From assembly GCF_017874615.1 (NCBI RefSeq), contig NZ_JAGIKV010000002.1, positions 124,001 through 188,000 of the forward strand: DNA of 64,000 bases, read 5' to 3'. This stretch comes from Paenibacillus xylanexedens (GTDB lineage: Bacteria > Bacillota > Bacilli > Paenibacillales > Paenibacillaceae). Below the pieces are notes generated by a model. That model was not told the DNA's origin, did not search any database, and saw nothing but the letters and a program-made list of their open reading frames with translations. Of this stretch, positions 9,350-17,751 are shown one piece after another; the first letter of the stretch is position 1; each line of letters opens with the position of its first letter. The position numbers and the translations under genes are program-made.

Positions 9350-9976
9350 TTAGAACTTTACTGCTACTTCGGAAGCCAATTTCAGACCTGCAGTAACGAT
9401 TTCTTCAGCACGATCTGCTGAAGCGTTATGTCCTTCAACGATAACCACTTCAGGGTTTTGAATGCCCCACAAGCCGAGAACTGTTTTCAGGAAGTTCAGG
9501 GACATTTCAGCAGCTGCCATTGGGCCTTCGGAATAAACGCCACCACGTGCGTTAAGCAAAGCTACTTTTTTGTCGCCAGCAAGTCCTACAGGACCTTCAG
9601 CAGTGTAGTTGAATGTTTTACCAGCTTGGCTCAGGTAAGCAATGTAGTTTACCAATGGAGCTGGAACAGTGAAGTTCCACAGTGGGAATGCAAATACCAC
9701 TTTGTCAGCTGCCAAGAATTGATCTTGCAATTGAGCTGCAAGTGAAGCTGCTTTTTGCTCGTCAGCTGTCAGTTCAAAACCGTTAGCTGCTTTGTAAGTA
9801 CCTGTGATTGCAGTGTTACCATAGAATGGGAATTCTGTATTGTAGAGATCCAACTCAGTAACAGTGTCACCTGGGTGGGACTCTTTATATGCGCTCAAGA
9901 ATGCATCGTACAATTTGACGCTGACTGCTTGATCTGCAGGACGGTCATTTGCTTTAACAAATAAAATATTAGACAT
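9350..9976 (-). CDS. azoR: FMN-dependent NADH-azoreductase / NADH:quinone oxidoreductase
   Basis: 208 residues of the flavodoxin-fold AzoR family, which reduces quinones and azo compounds with NADH using FMN and is usually a detoxification enzyme in the cytosol. The N-terminus MSNILFVKANDRP, the FMN-contact segment FAFPLWNFTVPAPLVNYI and NARGGVYSEGP match the family. The frame is open to 10060, but the GGGGGA just upstream of the ATG at 9976 and the family N-terminus fix the start. It is monocistronic, transcribed toward the bidirectional terminator at 9285-9325. Confidence 0.93.
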   Translation of the reverse strand: MSNILFVKANDRPADQAVSVKLYDAFLSAYKESHPGDTVTELDLYNTEFPFYGNTAITGTYKAANGFELTADEQKAASLAAQLQDQFLAADKVVFAFPLWNFTVPAPLVNYIAYLSQAGKTFNYTAEGPVGLAGDKKVALLNARGGVYSEGPMAAAEMSLNFLKTVLGLWGIQNPEVVIVEGHNASADRAEEIVTAGLKLASEVAVKF

Positions 9977-10167
9977 GTTGAATTTTCCCCCGTTAGATAA
10001 AATATATGAGTGCTTTTCCTGAACCGGCCACCATTGTAGCTTATATAAAGAAACCAACAACTCATTAATTCATATTATATATAAAAATGTTAGTGGATGC
10101 AATAACGTAATCACTTTGGTCATGAACCAATTTTAATTTTTGCTACAAAATCTATTTTTGATCTGAC

Positions 10168-11391
10168 TTAGCTACGAGCCGTAAATTCGGAAATGGCTTC
10201 AGTGATCAGGTTCATGCCAAGCAGCAATTCATCCCGGCCTGGGTGGCTAAAGTTCAATCGGATGTAACGTTGATCCTGTACACCTGTGGAGCATAGTGAT
10301 CCAGGAAGAAAAGATACACCTTTGGGCAAAGCCGCCTTAAGCAGAGCGCCACTATCCAATCCTTCCGGCAACTGTACCCACAGATACATTCCGCCCTCAG
10401 GGATATTGTACTGACACCCTTTCCAGCCAGGTCTTTTCAACAGTTCAAGCATCAGTTTGAGTCTTGTCTTATACTCCCGATTCAACATCGATAGGTGATC
10501 ACTCCAACGAAAAGGGGAATGGGCAAGCAATTGATATAACAGCCGCTGATTCATCGGACTGGACTGACCATCTGCAATTCGTTTAACCGAGGCCATTGCC
10601 TGAATCAGCGCCGGATGTCCAGCGGCCCATCCGGTTCGAAGAGCGGGCGCTACCGTTTTGCTGAACGAACCAATGTAGAGAACATGTCCACCCTGATCGG
10701 CAGTATCCAGTGCAAAGAGTGAAGGATATTTACGATAGAATTCCGTTGGCTCAAGGCCATCAAAATGGAGCTCTCCGTAAGAATCATCTTCCACAAGCAG
10801 TACACCATAGCGCGAACACAACTCAAGGACAGCCTCCCGCCGCTCCATACTCCACAAAGCACCGGTCGGATTCGAGAAACTGGGTGCAGCAAAAAGCAGC
10901 TTCGGTCTAACCTGCTGCATGTGATGCTCCAAAAGGTCTGGCAATATGCCGTCCCGATCACCCATTACGGGCACAATCTTGGCTCCTTGCATCTCCAGAA
11001 CCTCAAGACAGCCTGGAGATGTGGGATGTTCAACCAGTACAGAATCTCCTGGCTCAAGCAATAGGCGCATCACCAGATCGATGGCCTGCTGGGTACCAGT
11101 GGTCAACAGAATCTGCTCGGGTACCGTTCGTATGCCTTTGCGTGCATTCCAGTCTTTGTTCAACCACTCTCTTAGGGGGGTGTAGCCTGCTGGCTCTCCA
11201 TATTGCAATGCGGAGGGGCCTGAACTAAAGACAGACACGGCTGCTTCTTCCAACAATTTGAAAGGAAACAACTCCTCCGCAGGCAATTCTTCTGCCAGAG
11301 AAATGAAATAATCCCTGCCAGACATCTCACGTATATCCCTCAGTGGTGATGACAAAAGCCTGTTGGTACGGGAAGCAAAGAAATATTTCAT
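10168..11391 (-). CDS. PLP-dependent aminotransferase, class I/II (2-aminoadipate/aromatic type)
   Basis: 407 residues of fold-type I aminotransferase. The PLP lysine is in GSFSKTVAPALRTGW; LVEDDSYGEL, APSFSNPTG and the late RLNFSHPG arginine motif are also readable. It resembles the stand-alone catalytic domain of MocR-like proteins and LysN/2-aminoadipate transaminases, without a GntR helix-turn-helix. Substrate cannot be predicted from sequence alone. AAAGGGG precedes the ATG. It lies downstream of the LuxR-type regulator gene in the same direction, 136 bases apart, with no clear terminator between, so read-through is possible. No clear terminator is seen after it either. Confidence 0.88.
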   Translation of the reverse strand: MKYFFASRTNRLLSSPLRDIREMSGRDYFISLAEELPAEELFPFKLLEEAAVSVFSSGPSALQYGEPAGYTPLREWLNKDWNARKGIRTVPEQILLTTGTQQAIDLVMRLLLEPGDSVLVEHPTSPGCLEVLEMQGAKIVPVMGDRDGILPDLLEHHMQQVRPKLLFAAPSFSNPTGALWSMERREAVLELCSRYGVLLVEDDSYGELHFDGLEPTEFYRKYPSLFALDTADQGGHVLYIGSFSKTVAPALRTGWAAGHPALIQAMASVKRIADGQSSPMNQRLLYQLLAHSPFRWSDHLSMLNREYKTRLKLMLELLKRPGWKGCQYNIPEGGMYLWVQLPEGLDSGALLKAALPKGVSFLPGSLCSTGVQDQRYIRLNFSHPGRDELLLGMNLITEAISEFTARS

Positions 11392-11527
11392 CGATCCGTT
11401 CCCCTTTCATCCCTATTCCGAAACTGTACTCGCAGTCCGCAGCCCTACAACCTATTCCTGCTCGCCATCGAATATGACCGGATGCATACAGAACTGTTGT
11501 GATCATGGGAATAACAAACCTGTTTCG

Positions 11528-12184
11528 TCAGGATCCCGTCTTCACTTGTCTTGCATGCAAGGCATAACGTTCAATGGCCTGTGCTCTACTGCTTACTTCC
11601 AGCTTCACGTATATTTTACGCAGGTAATTATCAATGGAACGTCTGCTAACGTTGATCTCATTCGCTATTTTATCATAGGTTACACCCTGAACAATTCTTT
11701 CCATGATAAAAGTTTCGGTTTCTGTTAATTCAATGACACGTGCTTCTGTCGGAGACTCCACAGGTTGCGCCCACTCCGCACTGTTTAACCATGACAATGG
11801 AATGGACACATGGCCCTCACGTAATCCAGAGATCAGATGAATCAGCTGGCTAGGGGAAGCCTGTTTGGATAACATGCCGCTTGCACCAAGGCTCATCAGA
11901 TGACGAAACAGCTTCACATTGTCTTCATCCGTCAAAATGATGATGTGACTGTGAGCTGACAGATTCTTCATTTGGGCAATATATTGATCTGCCTGACCCT
12001 CTGGAAGACGATAATCCATCAGAATCAGATCAGGCTGGTGAATATTCACCAGATCGAGCCCTTCTGTTCCGGTCGAAGTCATGCCACGTACCGTCAGATC
12101 TGGCTGCTCTTCCAAAATCAATTTTGTACCGAGCATGCTGGTGGGGTGGATATCTATGATGACCACCTGCCATACTTTTTTCAT
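11528..12184 (-). CDS. Orphan LuxR/NarL-type response regulator
   Basis: 218 residues: receiver domain (about 1-125) with phospho-acceptor Asp57 in LILMDYRLPEG, then a LuxR-type helix-turn-helix (about 150-215) with VTYDKIANEINVSRRSIDNYLRKIY. The receiver begins VVIIDIHPTS, so only one acidic residue (Asp11) stands where most family members have a pair; Mg-dependent phosphorylation may be weaker. The overall look is that of ComA/DegU-type regulators. No histidine kinase gene is adjacent. An AGGGGG ribosome binding site precedes the ATG, and an inverted repeat upstream (12254-12295) is a candidate self-operator. Confidence 0.88.
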   Translation of the reverse strand: MKKVWQVVIIDIHPTSMLGTKLILEEQPDLTVRGMTSTGTEGLDLVNIHQPDLILMDYRLPEGQADQYIAQMKNLSAHSHIIILTDEDNVKLFRHLMSLGASGMLSKQASPSQLIHLISGLREGHVSIPLSWLNSAEWAQPVESPTEARVIELTETETFIMERIVQGVTYDKIANEINVSRRSIDNYLRKIYVKLEVSSRAQAIERYALHARQVKTGS

Positions 12185-12253
12185 TGTTGTTCCCCCTGTT
12201 ATGTATTGGACAAATAACTTTTAAATTCTGTCATGATGATTTCATCGTCTATG

Positions 12254-12295
12254 CGACAATCCGAGTATAGAAGAAGCATAGGTCGGATTATGTCG
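12254..12295. promoter_or_regulatory. Inverted repeat upstream of the LuxR-type regulator
   Basis: CGACAATCCGA (12254-12264) and TCGGATTATGTCG (12283-12295) are mirror halves, the right one with two extra bases, separated by 18. The site lies 70-110 bases upstream of the regulator's ATG, a position suited to autoregulation. The rest of the 438-base gap holds the plus-strand promoter listed below and AT-rich DNA. Confidence 0.45.
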
Positions 12296-12547
12296 AAAAA
12301 CATAAAAATACAGGAGGAAGCCGATTAAAAAGCTCTATTTTCACTGTATTTTGTTATAAAAACACCATGACGTCCATCTTTCCATCCCCGGAAAGGTCAA
12401 AATATAGTATAAATTTCCTGCATTTCTATCTAAAAAAGTCGAAAAACCTGCCCAAAGTTCCTACTTATTGCATCTATAAGAAATTGTATCCTAGGACTTC
12501 CTTCCGATGCAATCTCTTTTTACTCTATTAAGTAAAGAATTTCATTT

Positions 12548-12576
12548 TTGCGTAATCAATAGGGGCATGATAGAAT
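12548..12576 (+). promoter_or_regulatory. Promoter of the coiled-coil / phosphodiester glycosidase pair
   Basis: TTGCGT (12548-12553), 17-base spacer, TAGAAT (12571-12576), giving an expected transcript start about 40 bases before the ATG at 12624. Confidence 0.5.
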
Positions 12577-12623
12577 GAGGACTGGAAATTTTTTTGTACC
12601 TATAAATGACCAGGAGTGATGAT

Positions 12624-13034
12624 ATGAAACCATCTGCCCCGTCCTCTGACATCCATCACACCCGGAGCGCCAAAGGCAAGGCTGGATCTTCAATCAAGCT
12701 GTTTCTGGTAATGTGGATTGTTCTCATTGCACTAGGAGTCGTTGGAACCTACTATTATAGTAACCATCTCCAGCAACAGATGATTAACCAGCTTCAAGCC
12801 CATAATCAGCAGCAGATTGCAGCGCTAAAAACCGACTACGAAAATCAGCTAACAACGATATCAAAGGAAGTAGAAGACCTGCAGGGACAGGTTCAATCCT
12901 TCAATGAATTGCTGACTTTCACCAAGGATAATGCAAGTAACAAAACGGATAACAGCAACAAACTGTATACCCAGCTGAGCGAAGTCAAAAAACAACTGGA
13001 GACACTCCAGAAAAAGATGGACCTGCTCAAATGA
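12624..13034 (+). CDS. Single-pass membrane protein with extracytoplasmic coiled coil, unknown function
   Basis: 136 residues. A short polar N-terminus is followed by one transmembrane helix (about residues 25-46) and then a Gln/Lys/Glu-rich heptad region (about 48-136), predicted as a coiled coil outside the membrane. The ATG at 12624 is preceded by AGGAGTGAT; an ATG at 12606 lies upstream of that ribosome binding site and is rejected. Its end overlaps the next gene by 4 bases (ATGA), so the two are translationally coupled and the products probably act together at the cell envelope. I do not recognise a named family. Confidence 0.85.
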   Translation: MKPSAPSSDIHHTRSAKGKAGSSIKLFLVMWIVLIALGVVGTYYYSNHLQQQMINQLQAHNQQQIAALKTDYENQLTTISKEVEDLQGQVQSFNELLTFTKDNASNKTDNSNKLYTQLSEVKKQLETLQKKMDLLK

Positions 13035-14095
13035 TTACACCCGTCAAACAGGTTAATCGTTTTTTTATGCTTGCACTCGCTCCTTTTGTTGGATTGATAT
13101 TATGCCTGCTGCTGCTTCGTCCTCCACTTGAACCCGGAGGTTTGATGCCTACCGAACTGTCAGAGGATACGATTACACCCCGGACCCAAGCAATTAGCCA
13201 AGAGCTTGCGGGGGCAAAAGATGCTGCTATCCAGACTTCTTCTTCTATTAAAAGAACGACACAGCTCTATAATAAAACAACAAGTACGATGTCTACACTT
13301 GTGCAGAAGGCTTCCGCCCAGGCGGATCGTCCGGAAAAGATTTACAACAAACGGATTTCATCCAAGCTTGGCGTTCCATTTGAACGAGTAGACAGTGACC
13401 GGCTAACGATTGAAATGTACAGAGTGAATCCTGGCAGCTATAAGGGCTATGCCATGAAGATCAAGCTAAAAGACCCTACGGCCATGCAAATGGCTCTAGA
13501 CAGTGAACCTGGGCGTTCTGAGACGACCATGCAGGCTGTGAAGCGTAACGGTGCAATTGCCGGGATTAACGCAGGTGGATTTGCTGACAGTGGCGGCAAA
13601 CGTTATCCACTTAGCACAACCGTCATGGACGGGAAGTACGTGAATGGTTTCCAGGCCAGTTTCAAAGATTTGTTTTTTGTAGGACTTAACGATACCGGCA
13701 AACTGGTTGGAGGCAAGTTCCTCGACAAAAACTCACTGGATCGCCTGCAACCACAATTTGGGGCTACGTTTGTACCGGTGCTGCTACAGAATGGGCGTAA
13801 AACCACAATTCCTGCCAAGTGGAAGGTATCACCCAAACGAGCACCACGTACAGTCATTGGCAATTATAAGGATGATCAGTTATTGATTATTGTAGTTGAC
13901 GGATATAATGAGGGCGGAAGTTCCGGTGCTACCCTTGAAGAGTTGCAAGGGCGGTTGTACAAGCTTGGGGTGATTGACGCCTATAATCTGGATGGCGGTG
14001 GATCATCCTCGCTTATTCTGAATAATCGGGTTGTGAATAACCCTTCAGATGGCAGCCTCAGACCGGTTCCCACACACTTTTTATTTTACAAATAA
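13031..14095 (+). CDS. Phosphodiester glycosidase (NAGPA) family protein, membrane-anchored
   Basis: 354 residues: N-terminal hydrophobic anchor (about 9-30), a low-complexity linker to about 110, and a NAGPA/exopolysaccharide-biosynthesis domain (about 150-354). The family signatures GINAGGF and NLDGGGSSSLIL are clear. The family includes the mammalian enzyme that uncovers mannose-6-phosphate and bacterial proteins tied to exopolysaccharide or wall teichoic acid. Exact substrate is unknown. It overlaps the coiled-coil gene by 4 bases. A second member of the family is at 57258-58364. Confidence 0.88.
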   Translation: MITPVKQVNRFFMLALAPFVGLILCLLLLRPPLEPGGLMPTELSEDTITPRTQAISQELAGAKDAAIQTSSSIKRTTQLYNKTTSTMSTLVQKASAQADRPEKIYNKRISSKLGVPFERVDSDRLTIEMYRVNPGSYKGYAMKIKLKDPTAMQMALDSEPGRSETTMQAVKRNGAIAGINAGGFADSGGKRYPLSTTVMDGKYVNGFQASFKDLFFVGLNDTGKLVGGKFLDKNSLDRLQPQFGATFVPVLLQNGRKTTIPAKWKVSPKRAPRTVIGNYKDDQLLIIVVDGYNEGGSSGATLEELQGRLYKLGVIDAYNLDGGGSSSLILNNRVVNNPSDGSLRPVPTHFLFYK

Positions 14096-14171
14096 TAGGG
14101 TGAAGCATTTCTTTTCTACCTATAATGGTTATAATAGAAGAAAATGAGCTTGTGCAGGAGGTGCGAAGGGC

Positions 14172-14276
14172 ATGTCATTTTCACTGACATTCTGGATTAT
14201 TGCAATCGTATTGACTCTCTTCATTACAGGCATTCTCACTTCATCCTACAACAATGACAAAACAAAAGGCTTGTAA
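14172..14276 (+). CDS. 34-residue single-pass membrane peptide
   Basis: An ATG preceded by AGGAGGTGCGAAGGG opens a 34-codon frame whose product is one hydrophobic helix (WIIAIVLTLFITGIL, about residues 8-22) with a short polar tail NNDKTKGL. A perfect terminator follows within 30 bases, giving a complete small transcription unit; it may also be the last gene of the preceding pair, 76 bases away. No named family is recognised. Strong ribosome binding site, membrane-like composition and immediate terminator argue for a real gene. Confidence 0.65.
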   Translation: MSFSLTFWIIAIVLTLFITGILTSSYNNDKTKGL

Positions 14277-14281
14277 AGGCC

Positions 14282-14306
14282 AAGCCTCTCTCCGGAGAGG
14301 CTTTTT
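14282..14306 (+). terminator. Terminator after the 34-residue peptide gene
   Basis: AAGCCTCTC (14282-14290) and GAGAGGCTT (14295-14303) pair around TCCG, followed by T4. Confidence 0.9.
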
Positions 14307-14327
14307 CTATTGCTTCATCCTCGAAAT

Positions 14328-14383
14328 AGCAAGAGACAAGGCTTAAAAGAATGATTCGATTCTTCTAAGCCTTGTCTCTTGCT
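14328..14383. repeat. Long perfect hairpin between converging genes
   Basis: An 18-base arm (14328-14345, beginning AGCAAGAGACAAGG) is the exact reverse complement of 14366-14383; the 20 bases between them form a further AAGAAT/ATTCTT stem. It lies 10 bases past the stop of the LacI-family gene (14394-15410), reading leftward. No T-run follows on either strand, so it may be a 3'-end stabiliser or a terminator lacking a U-tail. Confidence 0.75.
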
Positions 14384-14393
14384 GTATTCGGAA

Positions 14394-15410
14394 TCAATAG
14401 CTAACCGCCCGGTCATTCCGCATAGATATAACCGAATCAGACGAAATAGGCCCAATCACCGACCCACCCTCAACTAATGTCACATAAATTCGTTCATGAT
14501 CGACGGGTTCTCCAGCAATAATTTTGATCAATTGTTCAGCAGCGAGCGATCCCCACTTGCGTTTGGAATAATCAATGCTTGCCAATCTCGGCTGGACGTA
14601 TTTGCTCAATTCAATATTGTCGAATCCGATGACATCAATCTCCTGACCAACGCCAAGTGCACTGTCTGCCAGACGATCACACAAACCAATAGCCATCTCA
14701 TCATTGAGGCAGAATACCGCTGCGGGTCCATCATACACCTGCACAATCTGATCTGCGGCTTGTTCTCCACCACTCTTCTCAAAATCTCCCGTGATCTCAA
14801 TCCATTCCACATCGGCTTCACGTTCCGCAACCTGTCTCACAGCCTTTAACCGCTGCACAGAGTCAAACGAACCTTCCGGTCCTGTCACCACGTAGATTTT
14901 CTTATGTCCCTGTTCAATCAGATGTTCCATCGCAAGTGTCGCCCCGGCCTTATTATCCAGCAGAACCTGATTAATGTTGGGATGATCCATCTCACGGTCC
15001 AATACAACGATTTTGTGCCCACGATCGGCATACTGCATTAGTTCTTCACTTGCAAACGTATGATCCAGAATGATCGCACCATCAATCATCCTCTCTGGAA
15101 GCATGCGATGGGATTGTTTACCACTGCACACGATCAGGTCATAGCCTTGAGCATTACATACGGCTTTCATGCCACTCAGCAAGTCTCCATACACATCTCC
15201 TCTAAAATCGGTCAAGAATACACCTAGAATTTTGGATTCCCTCTTCTTCAGTGTTCTTGCTGCGGCATTTGGAACATAGTTCAGTTCTTTGGCAATGGCC
15301 AAAATTTTGGAACTCGTCTCATCGGTCACTTTGTTGCTGCCATTCAGCGCATATGACACAGTAGAGATGGAAACTCCCGCCTGTTTGGCGATATCCTTGA
15401 TACTGACCAC
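14394..15410 (-). CDS. LacI-family regulator, last gene of the ABC/GH3 carbohydrate operon
   Basis: 338 residues from a GTG at 15410, chosen because GGGGAG stands 8 bases upstream and the helix-turn-helix then begins at once (VSIKDIAKQAGVSISTVSYALN). The frame is open to 15479 without a ribosome binding site. The C-terminal part is a LacI-type ligand-binding domain, with DGAIILDHTF, AAVFCLNDEMA and IDVIGFDNIELS. It is the last gene of a six-gene unit (esterase, two permeases, binding protein, GH3, regulator). It is the best candidate to bind the two palindromes in the operon promoter at 22160-22260, forming an autoregulatory loop relieved by a transported or hydrolysed sugar. Confidence 0.88.
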   Translation of the reverse strand: MVSIKDIAKQAGVSISTVSYALNGSNKVTDETSSKILAIAKELNYVPNAAARTLKKRESKILGVFLTDFRGDVYGDLLSGMKAVCNAQGYDLIVCSGKQSHRMLPERMIDGAIILDHTFASEELMQYADRGHKIVVLDREMDHPNINQVLLDNKAGATLAMEHLIEQGHKKIYVVTGPEGSFDSVQRLKAVRQVAEREADVEWIEITGDFEKSGGEQAADQIVQVYDGPAAVFCLNDEMAIGLCDRLADSALGVGQEIDVIGFDNIELSKYVQPRLASIDYSKRKWGSLAAEQLIKIIAGEPVDHERIYVTLVEGGSVIGPISSDSVISMRNDRAVSY

Positions 15411-15487
15411 ATTCTTCGCTCCCCTGTTATGTTCATCAGGCCTTCCATAACAAAAGGCCTGACACATTACTCTTTCCATTCACCGGA

Positions 15488-17653
15488 TTAAACAAGTCTG
15501 AATGATTTCTTCTGAGTATCGCGACTGTTTGCACCCACAAGAATATGGAACTCGCCTCGATCACTGCGGTGGCTTAAGTCGGAATGGTGATAACGAAGCT
15601 GTTCTTCATTTAACGTAAACGTGGCTGTACCACTCTCGCCTGGCGCCAGTGCAAGCTTCACATATCCTTTCAGCTCACGCATAGGACGAACGACTTCACC
15701 TGTTACATCACGAACGTACAACTGAACGGTCTCCACGCCTGCGCGCTCACCCGTGTTCGTTACACGTACTTGGATGCTCAGGGAATCTTCGGCAGTCATC
15801 TCGTTACTTGACACTTCAAGATCACCATAAGAGAACGAAGTGTATGAGAGACCATAACCGAACGGAAGCAAAGGTTCATTCGGGCTGTCAATGTATTTGG
15901 AGACATAACGTTCTTCCGTCTTCTCCGGGTTCAGTGGACGACCTGTATTGAAATGGTTGTAATAGACCGGAATCTGACCTACGGACTGCGGGAAAGACAT
16001 CGTCAGACGTGCAGATGGATTCACTACACCTGTCAGAACATCTGCGATCGCTGCTCCGCCTTCACTACCTGGGAACCAGGCTTCAAGAACAGCATCCGAT
16101 TCATCGATTACACCATGCAGATCCAATGGACGGCCGTTGAAAATAACACTGGCAATCGGTTTTCCCGCTGCTTTGAGCTGTTTAACCAATTCCAATTGGG
16201 CTGCTGGCAGACGAATATCCGTGCGTGATCCACCTTCACCACTCATCTCGGAGTCTTCACCAAGAGCAAGGACAATCAGATCTGCTTTGCTTGCCACTTC
16301 CAGGGCTTCGGCAATCTGCTCAGCTGTAATCGTATGAACATTACTGCCTTGAGCGAATTGAACTTTCCCACCCGTCAGGCGTTCTTGCAGAGCTGTTCCC
16401 AACTTAACTGCATCTTCCTTAACTCCTTCACAGGACCACCAGCCCAGAATATCAGGACTCTGTGCAAAAGGACCAATGAGGGCTACATTAGCGTCAGGTT
16501 GAAGTGGAAGCACACTGTCATCATTCTTCAACAGGACAGCTGATTTCGTTGCCAGTTCATACGATACCTGACGGTGCTCTTTGGAGAATACAATCTCACG
16601 TTCACGTTCAGGATCAGCTGCACGAAGTGGGTTATCGAACAATCCCAGCTTTTCTTTCAGTTGCAGAATTCGCAGAACGGCTTCATCAATGAGCTTCTCA
16701 TCCACTTCACCACTCTCAATCAGTTCAGGCAAATGATGCACATAACAAGGTGTCATCATCTCCATATCTACTCCTGCGCGAATGGCACGATATGCCGCTT
16801 CACGATCATCTTCCGCAGCGCCATGCGCAATCATTTCGCGAATGGAAGCCCAATCCGAGATTAATACACCATCAAAACCCCACTCGTCACGCAAAATGCC
16901 GCGCATTAACTTCTCATTGCCACTTGCCGGAATACCGTCAACCGTATTGAACGAAGTCATGACCATCTCCACGCCCGCATCCAATGCTGCTTTGTACGCT
17001 GGCAAATAATACTCACGCAGGTTACGCTCAGACATGTCCACCGTATTGTAATCCCGACCACCCTCAGCCGCTCCATAAGCCGCGAAGTGTTTAACACATG
17101 CTGCAAGACGATCTGGCTCATCCTTCAAGCTATCGCCCTGATATCCACGTACAAACGCAGCCGCGAACAAACTGTTCAGATAAGGATCTTCTCCTGTTGT
17201 TTCCATCACACGGCCCCAGCGCGGGTCACGAACCAGATCCACCATAGGTGCAAAGGTAACATGCAAACCGGATACAGCTGATTCACGTGCTGCAATTTCA
17301 GCACTTTTCTCAGCCAGTTCCGTGTCCCATGAACAACCGATCGCCAGTGGAATCGGGAAAATAGTTTTGAATCCATGAACTACGTCAGCCATGAACAAAA
17401 GCGGAATGCCCAAACGGCTTTTTTTCATATAAGCTTGCTGTACATCAATGATGGCCTGCGCACCGGACAACCCTAGAATGGACCCACTGGCATCCACGGA
17501 CTGCTCCATAATTCCCATCTCTTCCATCGGCCCTGTGATCTGACCTTCCACATTTGTTCCTTCATAAAAGTTGGCAGTCAACTGAAGAAGCTGAGCTGTT
17601 TTTTCCTCCAACGTCATCTGTTTTACCAGATCTAGCAACTGCTCGTTATTCAT
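15488..17653 (-). CDS. Glycoside hydrolase family 3 beta-glucosidase/beta-xylosidase
   Basis: 721 residues from the ATG at 17653, which has GGAGG 9 bases upstream; the frame is open to 17731. Removes terminal beta-linked sugars from oligosaccharides. N-terminal TIM barrel (about 1-320) with nucleophile Asp267 in GVLISDWAS and substrate-contact KHF; GH3 C-terminal domain (about 370-600) with EDSEMSGEGGSR, which supplies the likely acid/base Glu; fibronectin III-like domain at the end (about 640-715). No signal peptide, so it acts in the cytosol on sugars imported by the ABC system encoded upstream. BglX-like; glucoside versus xyloside preference is not decidable here. An intercistronic hairpin separates it from the binding-protein gene. 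Confidence 0.93.
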   Translation of the reverse strand: MNNEQLLDLVKQMTLEEKTAQLLQLTANFYEGTNVEGQITGPMEEMGIMEQSVDASGSILGLSGAQAIIDVQQAYMKKSRLGIPLLFMADVVHGFKTIFPIPLAIGCSWDTELAEKSAEIAARESAVSGLHVTFAPMVDLVRDPRWGRVMETTGEDPYLNSLFAAAFVRGYQGDSLKDEPDRLAACVKHFAAYGAAEGGRDYNTVDMSERNLREYYLPAYKAALDAGVEMVMTSFNTVDGIPASGNEKLMRGILRDEWGFDGVLISDWASIREMIAHGAAEDDREAAYRAIRAGVDMEMMTPCYVHHLPELIESGEVDEKLIDEAVLRILQLKEKLGLFDNPLRAADPEREREIVFSKEHRQVSYELATKSAVLLKNDDSVLPLQPDANVALIGPFAQSPDILGWWSCEGVKEDAVKLGTALQERLTGGKVQFAQGSNVHTITAEQIAEALEVASKADLIVLALGEDSEMSGEGGSRTDIRLPAAQLELVKQLKAAGKPIASVIFNGRPLDLHGVIDESDAVLEAWFPGSEGGAAIADVLTGVVNPSARLTMSFPQSVGQIPVYYNHFNTGRPLNPEKTEERYVSKYIDSPNEPLLPFGYGLSYTSFSYGDLEVSSNEMTAEDSLSIQVRVTNTGERAGVETVQLYVRDVTGEVVRPMRELKGYVKLALAPGESGTATFTLNEEQLRYHHSDLSHRSDRGEFHILVGANSRDTQKKSFRLV

Positions 17654-17689
17654 CTGATCGTATCCTCCACTATAAGTTGTTGAAATAAA

Positions 17690-17729
17690 GAACCCGGCTG
17701 CGTTCGGGGAGAGACCGCGCACCGGGTTC
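17690..17729 (-). terminator. Intercistronic hairpin between binding-protein and GH3 genes
   Basis: GAACCCGG (17690-17697) and CCGGGTTC (17722-17729) close a GC-rich stem-loop, followed leftward by TTTATTT. Placed directly after a solute-binding-protein gene, it may act as a partial terminator or as an mRNA 3'-end stabiliser, giving more binding protein than downstream products. Functional reading is inference. Confidence 0.6.
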
Positions 17730-17751
17730 AAAATTAATTACTGAATGATTA

